Shown: positions 23,318-33,391 of the stretch, one piece after another
Layout of the letters: each line of letters opens with the position of its first letter
How positions within the stretch are numbered: the first letter of the stretch is position 1
Assembly: GCA_028564675.1 (NCBI GenBank)
Contig: JAOVVO010000041.1
Location: forward strand, 124,001 to 188,000
Source: Onchocerca lupi
Taxonomy: Eukaryota > Nematoda > Chromadorea > Rhabditida > Onchocercidae
Reading direction: 5' to 3'
DNA length: 64,000 nucleotides
Program-made: the position numbers and the translations under genes
The notes under the pieces: model-generated
What the model saw: only the letters and a program-made list of their open reading frames with translations
Databases searched by the model: none
Told to the model about the DNA's origin: nothing

Positions 23318-25349
23318 CAATCAGAATAAAACCAGTCTTATTGGGTAATTAAATAAAAATTAAGTTTGTATTTAAAGTGGCCTAGTGGGTGCGACAATAC
23401 GGATGATGATAAACTACGCAATCGAGAACAACGATTGGAAAGCAAAAGGCAGAAGCAACAAGTATTGCGAATAATATTACGGCCGACAACGAAGTTAGTT
23501 GATGACGTCGTTCGAATAGCTACATCGTTACGGACGGCACATTTCATTCACATACAAACATACATACATACATACACCGACAATGCACACACATACTCAA
23601 TTCATGATGTATCACAAATAGAAGTATGCGCACATACATGAAAGTGTCGGTGTAGTGTCGGCGACGTGATCATTGAACTGTTGAAATTTCACTGGAAACG
23701 ATGATATAGTACAAGCAAGCTTGGTTGAGTGATAATAAGTATCGGGTCACTGCTTTCCGTTGTTTACACTTCATATACCAAGCGTCAGTCCTTAAGCAAG
23801 CATTTCTGTCTGTCTCATTTTCAGTTGTTTGTTTTTGTGTTCTGTGCTGGTTTTGCACTGTGCTTTCAACCCTGCGGTGATATATTGTCTCGCCATTTTT
23901 GATTTTATGAAACAAACATTTAAATCAATTAATCGATTACTGATAATGAAATAATAATCAAACACTTAGATGTAATCGATAGTTATCTCTTGGTAGATCA
24001 GGGAGGACATCAGTCTCTTTTAACTTTCGGAATAAATGATGTCCCTATTCGCAATGAAATATATTAAAGCCTCCTCTTCATTTGATAAGGCTTCACGAAA
24101 ACTTGTTCAAAGATCACAATCACTTGAAAAATCAATTGAATTAATCCATCTAGTTCAGTTCAATAAATGAAACCGCATTTTTATATTTTAAATGTAAAAG
24201 CGAAGAGAATTTCCAAAAGAAAAGAGCCAAAGTGGAACTTAAGAGTTTAAAATTCATATTACTACAACTCTGTCTTTGTAAAATTAATCACCTTTCGGAT
24301 GTTTCTCATTTGAAGTTTACCGGCAGCTTTACTATCCAACATCTCTAATGTCTCTAATCATTAAGTACTTTTTGTAATTAATGCACAATTTCAACTCACG
24401 AATGCAAATTCATTCATAAACAAATATGATCTATGATTTGAGAGAAAGAAGAATTGTCTTATAGCAAATTTCCAGCTAAAGTTTGAATCCTTTTAAGAAC
24501 AACAGTTCTTATTCTGCAACAGAAACGAACATTGGTCCCTGCAAAAATAAACTGAAATTCCATTTTAACTTCATTATTTATGAATAATCTTAGCTAAAAA
24601 TGTTGACTGTAGTGAATTTTTAAGGTTAACTGAAAAATGGGCACTGTTTTTTTTAGGCAATGTTAATCAATAGTTAGTCAACATTCTATGTTCAAAAAGC
24701 AAACTTCATCTATAGTTCCCGTAGCCTTCTTATATATTACTTTTGCAACCTAATTTAGTATATCCATGCTTTTAACATAATCTTTTATTACTTATACAGT
24801 TATACATTTTTAATCTAAAAAAAAGAAAAACTTTTTCCAGAAAATCGATAAATTATTTTTCGTAAAAAAGTTTTTTAAGAAAATGATTTGATTCTTTTAA
24901 TAGAAATCGTGGAACAGTTTTCGAAAAATTCCAACGTATATTCAAATAATATTTATAGAAATCTTCGAAAAGTTGAAAGAACTGGAGGAATTTGAATGTA
25001 TAATTTCAAAAAGGATATCGTTTTCGATAAATAAATAAAATTAAATCATAACAATATCAAAATGTTTCTCAAATCACCTTCACGTTAAAGTAAATAGTAA
25101 TGAGGAACTACATCAGCACTCGTTTGCACTTCAAAAAATAATATTATCATCTCTTTTGCTACTTTATTAAGCTTCGCACTTTATTTAGATAACTTTATTT
25201 AGTATGTACTATTTTGAATCGAGAGAAATATATCAATTCCCATAAATATATATTAGAAATCAGATGAAATGATTGGTGATAAAGAATGATGACTGATAAT
25301 TCATAACTTTCTTGGCTAATAAAAATGAGCTCTCTTTCGATTCTAAATT

Positions 25350-26183
25350 TTATTTCATATCTAACTCTGTCACATAGCGACGAACATAGCATTCATCCGA
25401 AGTACAACCTGTCGTATTACCGTCTATCTCTTTGAAGGAAATACCAATGACATCATTAGCACTCACTCGTTTGCGTTTTCGCTCAAAATTCTGATGAAAT
25501 AAAAATGAAAAAAAAGTTACACAAGAAAATATTTCTTTGGACAAATGACAAATTTTCCATTTTCTCATTAAAAATTTCCGAAACACATTTATATACAGAT
25601 GATAGATAGACATTCATATACATCGAAGCAGAGATATAAATGGGAAAACTTTTTAAATTCTAGAACTTTGAACGAAGAAAAAATAAGCAAAAGAAGGATA
25701 AACAACTTCACCTTAAAGTTAATATTTAAAATTGCAAGAAGGTCAAGACTTTTCAATATAGGCTCCATTATATGAGGCATGAATTGTTTCATTTGCTTCA
25801 AAAAAGATATGAAGCACTAAGTTTAATATATTTATGATCCAATCATATATTTCTCGAATGACCTTTATCCAATGACCTACCGACCTGAACCAAAGATCAT
25901 TAAATTGTGAAGAAGAAATTCCGATGTCGGAAAGCAATGATAGGATCAGCTCTACATCGATGTATGTGGTGGAAACAGCGTTGCCATGGTCTTCAAATTC
26001 AGAGCAATTGAGAGAGTTGAAGCGGCTGTTGTGTGATGCAAGAGATGTGTTGACCTACAGACTCTTGGGTAGCAAGCTGGTAGCAAGTTGGATGAGATGG
26101 AAGGGAATTCTGAAGTGAGCTACCTGCTCGAGAATTTCTTGGCTTCCTTTCCGCCTCTCTTTTCTCCTGGCAATGAAAGTCAT
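25350..26183 (-). CDS. Unrecognised 152-aa protein, four exons
   Basis: I do not recognise this protein. Exons on the minus strand: 26183-26124, 26054-25881, 25795-25712, 25490-25350. Every junction is phase 0 with GT..AG ends, and the lengths (60, 174, 84, 141 nt) give 152 codons plus stop, which is hard to get by chance. The N-terminus is basic (MTFIARRKERRKGSQEILEQ). The middle is predicted helical (YIDVELILSLLSDIG, FMPHIMEPILKSLDLLAILN). A very basic NFERKRKRV follows, like a nuclear localisation signal, and the C-terminus contains GCTSDECYVRRYVTEL. There is no signal peptide or membrane helix. It is transcribed away from chaf-1, 565 bp apart, so the two may share a promoter region. A small helical nuclear protein is a reasonable guess, no more. 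Confidence 0.6.
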
Positions 26184-26748
26184 CTATTTCTACATCCTGC
26201 CCACCAGGTAAGTAATATCCAATAATAACTTACCCTTGTATACGCACTTTCACACCACACTAACCAAGCAGAAGAATGAAATCATAATGATGACAGTCAT
26301 TCCAACTAGTGAAAGTTGACGTCATTCCTAGCAAACATAACAAAAGTTAAATTCAAACATTTCTAAAATAATAAGTAAAATACTTCTATTAAGACACACG
26401 TGGATTCACATTTTCGTAACGCCACCTCCACTCGATGGCCCACCTGCGGAAAAAATTTGAAATTTAAATTTCAAATCACTGAGAGCTACTTTTTTGAATA
26501 TGGTAGGATGGGTATATCTGGTGTCTTTCAGTGATTTTTTTGACATTTTGTTGACCTCTCTTCTCATTTTGATCCTAAACTTCCCATCTTAAGCTTATGT
26601 ATGCGCTTCAGAAATTTCTGTCTAATCAAAAATTTATGTCAGATAATCTCTTTATGGGTTCTGTCACAAATGTAGTATCTATTTCGAATATCGTCCATCT
26701 ACTTTCTCCAAACTATTTCATTCTTTCTGGAAAAGACTCGATAATCAC
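26184..26748. promoter_or_regulatory. Divergent intergenic region with a perfect CRE palindrome
   Basis: 565 bp separating the start codons of the 152-aa gene (minus) and chaf-1 (plus). TGACGTCA, a perfect CREB/ATF octamer, is at 26317-26324. No other gene is visible. Shared regulation of the two genes is an inference. Confidence 0.5.
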
Positions 26749-29700
26749 ATGATGGATATGAGCGGAGATGATAAAGAAAACAAAAAAGCTGAGGTGAACA
26801 AATATTCAGCGGAACGGTGTTTTAATGGAAAAGTCCAACAATATAGTGATGAAGTAATCGCCAGTGAAGTTGAAGATTTTGTTCGTGAAATAGTTGAAGC
26901 CGTCGCTTATATTGTAAGTATGGACAAAACCTTGTTGTATACTTCTACTTATTTACCATGCTTTAGTAATTCAGAGCAGTTGTTTGAGAAAAAAATTTTT
27001 TTTTTTTTGACATTCCTAATCACTTTCCTTAATCTACTTATGAGTCAAGTTGTCACTGATTGTAATTGAATTTTTCATGAGAATGCTATTATGTTTTGTA
27101 CAACTTATCTATTCCATAATATTCAATGTGAATATGCAATGTCATTTCATGAAGATGGGGTTTTTAGATCGATCACCGGAAAACTTCGTCTAGACGTAGT
27201 AAACGTGCTATTGGTAAACATGTGGTGGTATGAATTTTTAGAATTTCTTGAAGAATTTAAAAATTTTAGCAGAATATGCGAACTTCAATAAGTGAACTTC
27301 AGCAGATGTTATGAAAATTTCTTTTATAATTTACTAATTGGGATTCATAGGTGATTTAAGAATTGTTCTTAGCATTTGAGCATAAAGTTCTGGCATTTTT
27401 CCCATAAAATTATATGTATTATAGGCATTTGAAATAAATGATATAGATTCTATTGCTGGGAATCCTCGCAAAAAAGAGGCTTTATCTGTACCGCATGGAA
27501 ATGTGCCTGTCCGCCGATATCGAAAAAAAACGGTAAAACAATTGGCTGAACAAGAGAAAAGAATGGAAGAACGGAGAAAGATTGCTGCAGAAAAAATGGT
27601 GACGTTGTTATGATCTTTGCGAAGAAAACTATTCGTTTCTGATATCTAAACAAATTTAAAATTAGGATCAACGTTCAAACACGTTTTTTCGAGTTTCTTT
27701 TAATATTTTAACTCTTTAAGCGGAGATTATCTTTCTGGTGTTTGTCTGTCTTATGTTTACATTTTCCGCTTTCAAAGAAAGGGGACCTAACTTTTAATGT
27801 TGAATCTTGGACTGGAAAATAATTCAATATGGTGAAAAAAATGGTTCGGTAACATATCTTTTTTCTTTGTATAATTTGAAATGGTTACAGTTACTATAAT
27901 ATTTTTCACTGTTTTACAATTTCAGTACAAACGTGACGCTGCTATAGAAGGGAGAAGGAGGCAAAAAGAAGAAGCGCAGAAGTACCATTTTCTGGTTCAC
28001 CTTCCGATTCTTGCAGTCGCTTATATTAGCATTTATACATATATTCTTAGAGAAAAACATGAATAACTGTGTCTTTTCTGGAGAAGTGAGAAAGAAAAAA
28101 TTTTAAATTTGCAGGGAAAGGGAGAGACTGAAAAGAGAACAAAGAGAGGCAAGGGAAAAGAAACGTAAAGAAGAGCTGCAGAAGAAAGAGCAAAGGAAAA
28201 AAGAGGAAGAAGAAAGAAAAGAACAAAAAAGAATGGAAGAGGAAGTCAAAAAACAAAGAAAACAAAAGGAAGAAGAAAATCGTAAGAAGAAGCGAAAAGA
28301 AGAAGAAGAAAAACGTGAAAAGAAAAGAAGAGAGGAAGAGGTTCGGTTAAAGAAGTGGCTTTGTATAAGTATAGAAAACAGCTAAACTATACATTTATAA
28401 TGATCTATATATGTATAAATCGTTTTTATTTCAGGCAGTACAGCTTAAGAAGAGACGCGAGTCGGACCGTTTCCTTTCGTTTTTTGATAAAAAAGAAAAG
28501 ACGGAAAGAGGATTTGAAGCAGTGCAAACGTCATCAGTACTTAATGTCTTACCGTTTTTCTGCAAACAGGGAGTATCACTTGCACCGACGTTTCGACGCG
28601 AACCATTATCAAAAGAAGTTCATGACAGTCTGCTGTTGGATACACAGCCCATCGTTTGTTTTAACAAAATCACCACATTCATTTTGTGTTATTTTTGCAG
28701 AAAAATTTCCAAAACTACTCAATTGCTCTTTATAGTTAATTCACAAATCGTTACTAATTGATCCATTATAGGAAAGACCGTATCTATCGACTATTAAACC
28801 TCCTACAGTTGGGAAAATGTTAGTTTTTCCCAGTTTTCTTGTTCTACAATGTTTCCCTTCAGAGTTAGGTCATGCATCTTGTTACTGTGACTAATTAATG
28901 ATGAAAAACTCAAAAACTTTAAAAGCACCATGCCAAGTGGTTTGAAGTATTATATTTCAAATTAAAGTGCCTCGATATAAACGAATTTATTTATTGTCTG
29001 GGTTAATTCGGTTGTTAGTATACAGTATTTGCCTTGTCTAAAACGTATTTCGGTATTGCTTTATCATTTATTCTCATATTATAAGATACTAAGTGAAACT
29101 CCACAGTAGTCTACTTATATTCTATGCAAAGTAAAGTATTAACGATTTTTGCAATTCCACTCTATCTTACGAAGTTATGAAGTATTTAATTAAATTATCA
29201 TATGTTAATTTTTTTTAGAAAGCTAAATCGAGCTAAGCTATTTCAATTTCATGATAACTGGCGGCCTCCTTATTATGGAACATGGAGGAAACGAAGCACT
29301 GTTATAACAGGCAGGAAACCCTTCGCTAAAGATTCAAAGGTATTTGGATTGATTTAATTAATTCACAGTTTTCATATTATTTATCTTAAAATTGGTAAGT
29401 CTTTACAGGCAAAAATTTTGCATCTGCTTTTTTTTGCAGATGCTAGACTATGATGTGGATTCGGATGAAGAATGGGAAATTCCAGAAGGTGATGACTGCG
29501 ATCAAAGTACAGCGAGTGGGGAAGATGAGGAGGTATTTTCGAGTGTTTTTCAAATTCAGATGATTGTTTATTAATGAACATTTACGAAACTTACACAGAA
29601 ATCTTTGCAGACGTAACTGATAATATGTGCTTCTAGTTGCCAAGAACTTTACCAGTTGTTAGATTCATTTATTACCGATGCAATTATACAATATCAACGT

Positions 29701-30938
29701 TTCTCGCAAGCACATTTTTTTATTTCCTGATTTGGCTGCATGTCAATTTTTGCTACTCTATCTCAATGAATCGTGACAGTCCTTCTTAAAAGCTTCGCAC
29801 AATTAAAATGCAGTCCCTGCTCTTGATAAATTTCCGGTCGATTGTGAATTCCGAGATTCCTGATACTTCAGCTTTTAGGATTCTGATCATTCAACCGACA
29901 ATGATGGTTTTATTGTACAGCACGGATATCTGTCAGAAGGTGAGGGTGAAGACGAACAAGATCGCCTTGAACATCATGAAGATTCTAATAAACGTGCAGA
30001 ACGTCTCAGAGCTGTGGTAAATTGTTTGTTACAGAGTTATCTTCTACATCTTTAAATTATCTGATTTGTCATCATCTTGGTTGTCGCAATTGCTATATTG
30101 CTTCTTGCTATTTAATTGCTGTTTCACAAGATTTTTATTTGTTATTAAATTTTATGATTCCGATCATCTTAATTTCCTTTACTATAGTTTGCAAGTAATG
30201 CAAGATTAATAAATTAATAATATATATTTTATAATTTGGTCATTATGGAAAAAGAAATTGACCTAAATCATTTATATTTGAATCTAAATTAGTTCAAGTT
30301 TTTTTTTGCTGTCAGTTATTATTTCTTTCTTATTATTATTCGTATTGTTCTCAGCCGATGTATATATAACATTGGAATGTACATGGTTTTAGTAGATTTT
30401 TTACTTTACTAAAGCATAGAATTTCAAAAATGTTAATATTTAGTTTTGAAATCTACACTGAATAAGTCATGAATTTATTTATAGTGTTTTAATAGAGAAA
30501 TAACAAAATCTTCTTATAAATTTTAATGTTGAGGATCTAATTCCAAAAAAAATCAGTCTTTCGAATTAGAATTCGATTGTAATCTTATTGAAAGCAGTCG
30601 TGAATTTCAACTCTTAATTTGTCATGAGCGATGGTTAAATTAGAAGTTAAAAATTAACTTTTAAGTTTGCATTTAAATTATTCCTGTAATTTCAGGCTAA
30701 TGAATGGGAGCATAATCTTGAACAAAAATCGAAGAAGTTTAACGAACCCTTAATTCCACTTTTATGGGGGCCACACTTTGAGCTGCCGGCGAAAGGTATT
30801 CCTGAGGAAGTGGAACAAGCTGTATTTTTCGAATATTCGGATGAGGATGATATTGAAGATAATTATGATTATGATGATAATAACGATGATGGTGGTAGCA
30901 GTGATAATGGTCGTGATGACATCTATATCGAAGATTAA
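26749..30938 (+). CDS. chaf-1: Chromatin assembly factor 1 large subunit (CAF-1 p150/CHAF1A)
   Basis: Histone H3-H4 chaperone subunit that deposits nucleosomes behind the replication fork with PCNA. Ten exons: 26749-26913, 27425-27598, 27926-27981, 28115-28340, 28435-28653, 28772-28818, 29219-29339, 29440-29532, 29879-30016, 30696-30938. Phases close to 493 aa. The KER region (Lys/Glu/Arg-rich, exons 2-4) runs into RFLSFFDKKEK, matching the PCNA-binding PIP-like motif at this place in CHAF1A. The diagnostic segment follows: FQFHDNWRPPYYGTW, RKPFAKDSKMLDYDVDSDEE, DGFIVQHGYLSEGEGE (acidic ED region), then NEWEHNLEQKSKKF. It ends in an Asp/Glu-rich tail at 30938, so it is about half the human length and lacks the C-terminal winged-helix part. 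The exon 4 donor (GTTCGG) is weak. Start codon: the first of two ATGs at 26749 and 26752. Confidence 0.93.
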
Positions 30939-32514
30939 GAGTCAATTATTTTTAAGTTCAGACGTTTTAGTGGAAATGTTGGAAGTTTTTACAAGAATTA
31001 TAAGGGATATCTTATCAAATTAATCAGTTTTGCCTTCAAGATTCAGGATGTTTATGTGTGTAGATAAATTTACATTGGCAAGACCAAATGTTTTAACTAA
31101 GAAATCATTCTTTTTTTGTCCTGAAAATCTTTGTTTCTTTTTTATTTTTTTTGCATCACTCATAAATAATATGGGAACGGCACTTTTTTTTGAGAATTCA
31201 TGAAAAATACATATGAAATGATATATTATATTTTAAAACATCGTCTATTAACAGTCATTCCCTTTCTTTAAGGTAAGAGTCCATTTTCTGTTCTTATTAT
31301 AGATATCTTTCATCAGAATTCCGCAATTCCGCTGCCTGTTGAAATGTTGTGTGATTTTTCCAAATTTTCACTTGTATATTTCAGTGATTTTGTATCTGCT
31401 CATTGCTTGTTGTTTTTTTTCTTTTCTTTTTTTTTTTTTTTTTTTTTGAGCGCATTTTAGTAAAATTCTTGAAGTTATTCATTGTGGTGCATTATATTTA
31501 CAATTTTGAAATTGGCCATCATTCGATCATTTTGATCGAATCGAAAGAAAGGTATTCAACTATTTCGTCGTCTATCTTTATAAAAAATAGCTTTGAGATT
31601 ATAATGTACTCAAGTTCCAGTTTTAAGTTTGCCTTTTATTTTGGAATGTTGGGAAGGATTTTTTTTTTTTTTTTCATTCCTGATTAAAATGAATAGATCC
31701 GGATGGGAAATGCAGTGAACAGCAAGAGAACCAATCCAATAGAAGGTCAAATATTGATGAAGATGTCAATTGGTCTGATAAAAATATCGAGCATTAAATA
31801 GGGGATATTTTACTACTTTAGTGAATGTTGCAGAACTTCTCACAGAACACAATGCTTGGATTTGAATCACTAATGGATTTCCAACCTAGTTTGAGGGTAT
31901 GCTCAAACGAATTATCATGGTGAGCATGAGCAGATGAAAAAGGTTCCAAGGTTGGAAAGGGAAGCAATATTTTGAGTCAAGTCATTCTGGGACAGTCATT
32001 TTCGAATTTCACTGAAGAACGATGATGCTTTTGCTGTTACTATTGCCAGGATGCGAGAATGCTTTCTCTGGCGATCGATAAGATAAGCTCGATGATTCAA
32101 AACGTCATCATCATCATTAGCAGCAGCAGCAGCAGCGGCAGCAGCAGCAGTAGTAGTAGTAGTAGCATAAGACAGCAGCATTGTTGTCAATGTTTCGGAC
32201 ATTGAATGGCCTACAAGATACGACAACATTCTCTCTCAAGTGTAAGGAAACTGCAAGAGGTATTTTTCCTTCTTTTTTAATCACTATTTATCATTCTGAT
32301 GATAATTAGCATTGATAGGGAAATAGCTGGATGAAATTTACAATAAAATGTGAAAGAGAAGTCATAATCATAATTACTACTGATCAAAGATATGAAGAGA
32401 TTGGTATGGTTGATATGTGAGAAGTTGGAGAAAGATTTAATCATATACCTGAAAAGAAGAGAATTATCTCGTTGATATTGCGTATTGTGTAATCAATTTA
32501 TCATTATATTTAAG
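30939..32514. other. chaf-1 3' region; likely holds 5' exon(s) of the next gene
   Basis: AT-rich with T runs at about 31424-31447 and 31660. It contains a trinucleotide repeat block at 32119-32165. The first exon of the R7BP-like gene was not identified and could lie here. Confidence 0.5.
32119..32165. repeat. (AGC)n/(AGT)n trinucleotide repeat
   Basis: A run of AGC units with one AGCGGC interruption, then TAG/AGT units. The minus-strand reading gives poly-Ala/poly-Thr and is probably an artefact. Confidence 0.9.
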
Positions 32515-33391
32515 CTGGTACATGATTCCAACGTACAATTGGCACAGTTTCGAAATGCAGTGCAATGTATTGGTACAGGACAAGATGGACTACAACTTCG
32601 GAATGATGTTGATGCATTTGGTAGAGCATGCATTAGATCTTGCGAAGCAGCCAAAAGCTGCATTTTACCTCAGCTTCGTCATGAAGGTAAATATGATTTA
32701 AAAAGTATGCTGGAAATAAAAAAAATCCGAGCTAGTTATATTACTATTAAAATTTTCATTGAATATCGCTTGTGTCTCTAATCATTTCTTTGATTTCATT
32801 CTCTTACCCATATGACTATATGGCTTGGTTTATGCTAAAAGCCTTCTTTTATCAATCCAACTACTAATTTACTTTCAATAGGCAAATCATTAGAACTTTT
32901 TTGTTCAGTCGGCAAATCATTAAAACTTTAAAAACAAAGTCATTTTAATTTCTTTTATGAGACTTTGCATAGTATTCGGTTGCAGTGAATGGTTGGAATT
33001 CTGTTGTCCTAATGTTCCATTTAAGCTCTTAATTCATTTTGAAATAATTTAATTTTCAGAAGACGGTTGACCAATATTTTATTCAAATTACATTACAGGT
33101 GTTGAATTTACTCGGCATGCGTCTCAGTTTATTGGTTGTGTAAATGCGTGCGTCGTTGAAATGCGACGTTGCGCAGCACTGGAGCGTACGTTCCCGAATG
33201 GTGAGCCAAGCATAACGCAGCAGCAAATTGAACATATGGAAGAAATGTTGGAAACGTTAGAAAATTTGATCACTGTACATTATTCAACTAGTGAATCGTC
33301 CCCTGCCGAACGTGTCACTCCAAGACGACGACGCGCTACCAATTGTCGACCCGCCTGTGTGTGCTCAAAATTGAAAACCAGCTATGCATAG
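32515..33391 (+). CDS. rsbp-1: RGS7-binding protein (R7BP) homologue, 3' exons
   Basis: R7BP-family proteins anchor R7-type RGS/G-beta-5 complexes at the plasma membrane and so speed up shut-off of Go signalling. Two exons are clear: 32515-32686 and 33099-33391, joined in phase 1, encoding 154 residues. The first part, LVHDSNVQLAQFRNAVQCIG followed by GLQLRNDVDAFGRACIRSC, matches the helical N-terminal domain of the family. The C-terminus has a polybasic stretch (TPRRRRATNC) and Cys residues (CRPACVCS), as expected for the palmitoylated, basic membrane anchor of R7BP. The start is missing: 32515 follows an AG acceptor and there is no in-frame ATG, so at least one upstream exon is unassigned. 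The symbol follows the C. elegans family member by similarity recalled from memory; moderate certainty. Confidence 0.75.

Larger units (their letters stand above)
18771..25349. other. Upstream region of mef-2, about 6.5 kb, no clear gene
   Basis: Lies between mef-2 exon 1 and the 3' end of the small minus-strand gene at 25350. AT-rich, with microsatellites at 21412-21476, 22023-22040, 22270-22346 and 23557-23580, a 17-bp direct repeat at 22709/22756 and CRE-like palindromes at 20896 and 23294. The longest open frame (minus, 20096-20479) has no ATG at its start and no recognisable content. The region probably holds distal regulation and perhaps non-coding 5' exons of mef-2. Confidence 0.5.

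Noticed and set aside
23366..23641. 91-codon plus frame ending in HIQTYIHTYTDNAH
   Set aside because: The end is a translated TACA repeat; no start context or similarity.
26118..26210. Plus-strand exon-like stretch (SYLLENFLASFPPLFSPGNE) with a GTAAGT donor
   Set aside because: It is antisense to exon 1 of the 152-aa gene, whose four exons close in phase; the plus frame has no partner exon.
28047..28265. Minus-strand Phe/Leu-rich frame
   Set aside because: Complement of the Lys/Glu/Arg-rich chaf-1 exon 4.
31996..32229. Minus-strand poly-Ala/poly-Thr frame
   Set aside because: Translation of the AGC/AGT trinucleotide repeat.
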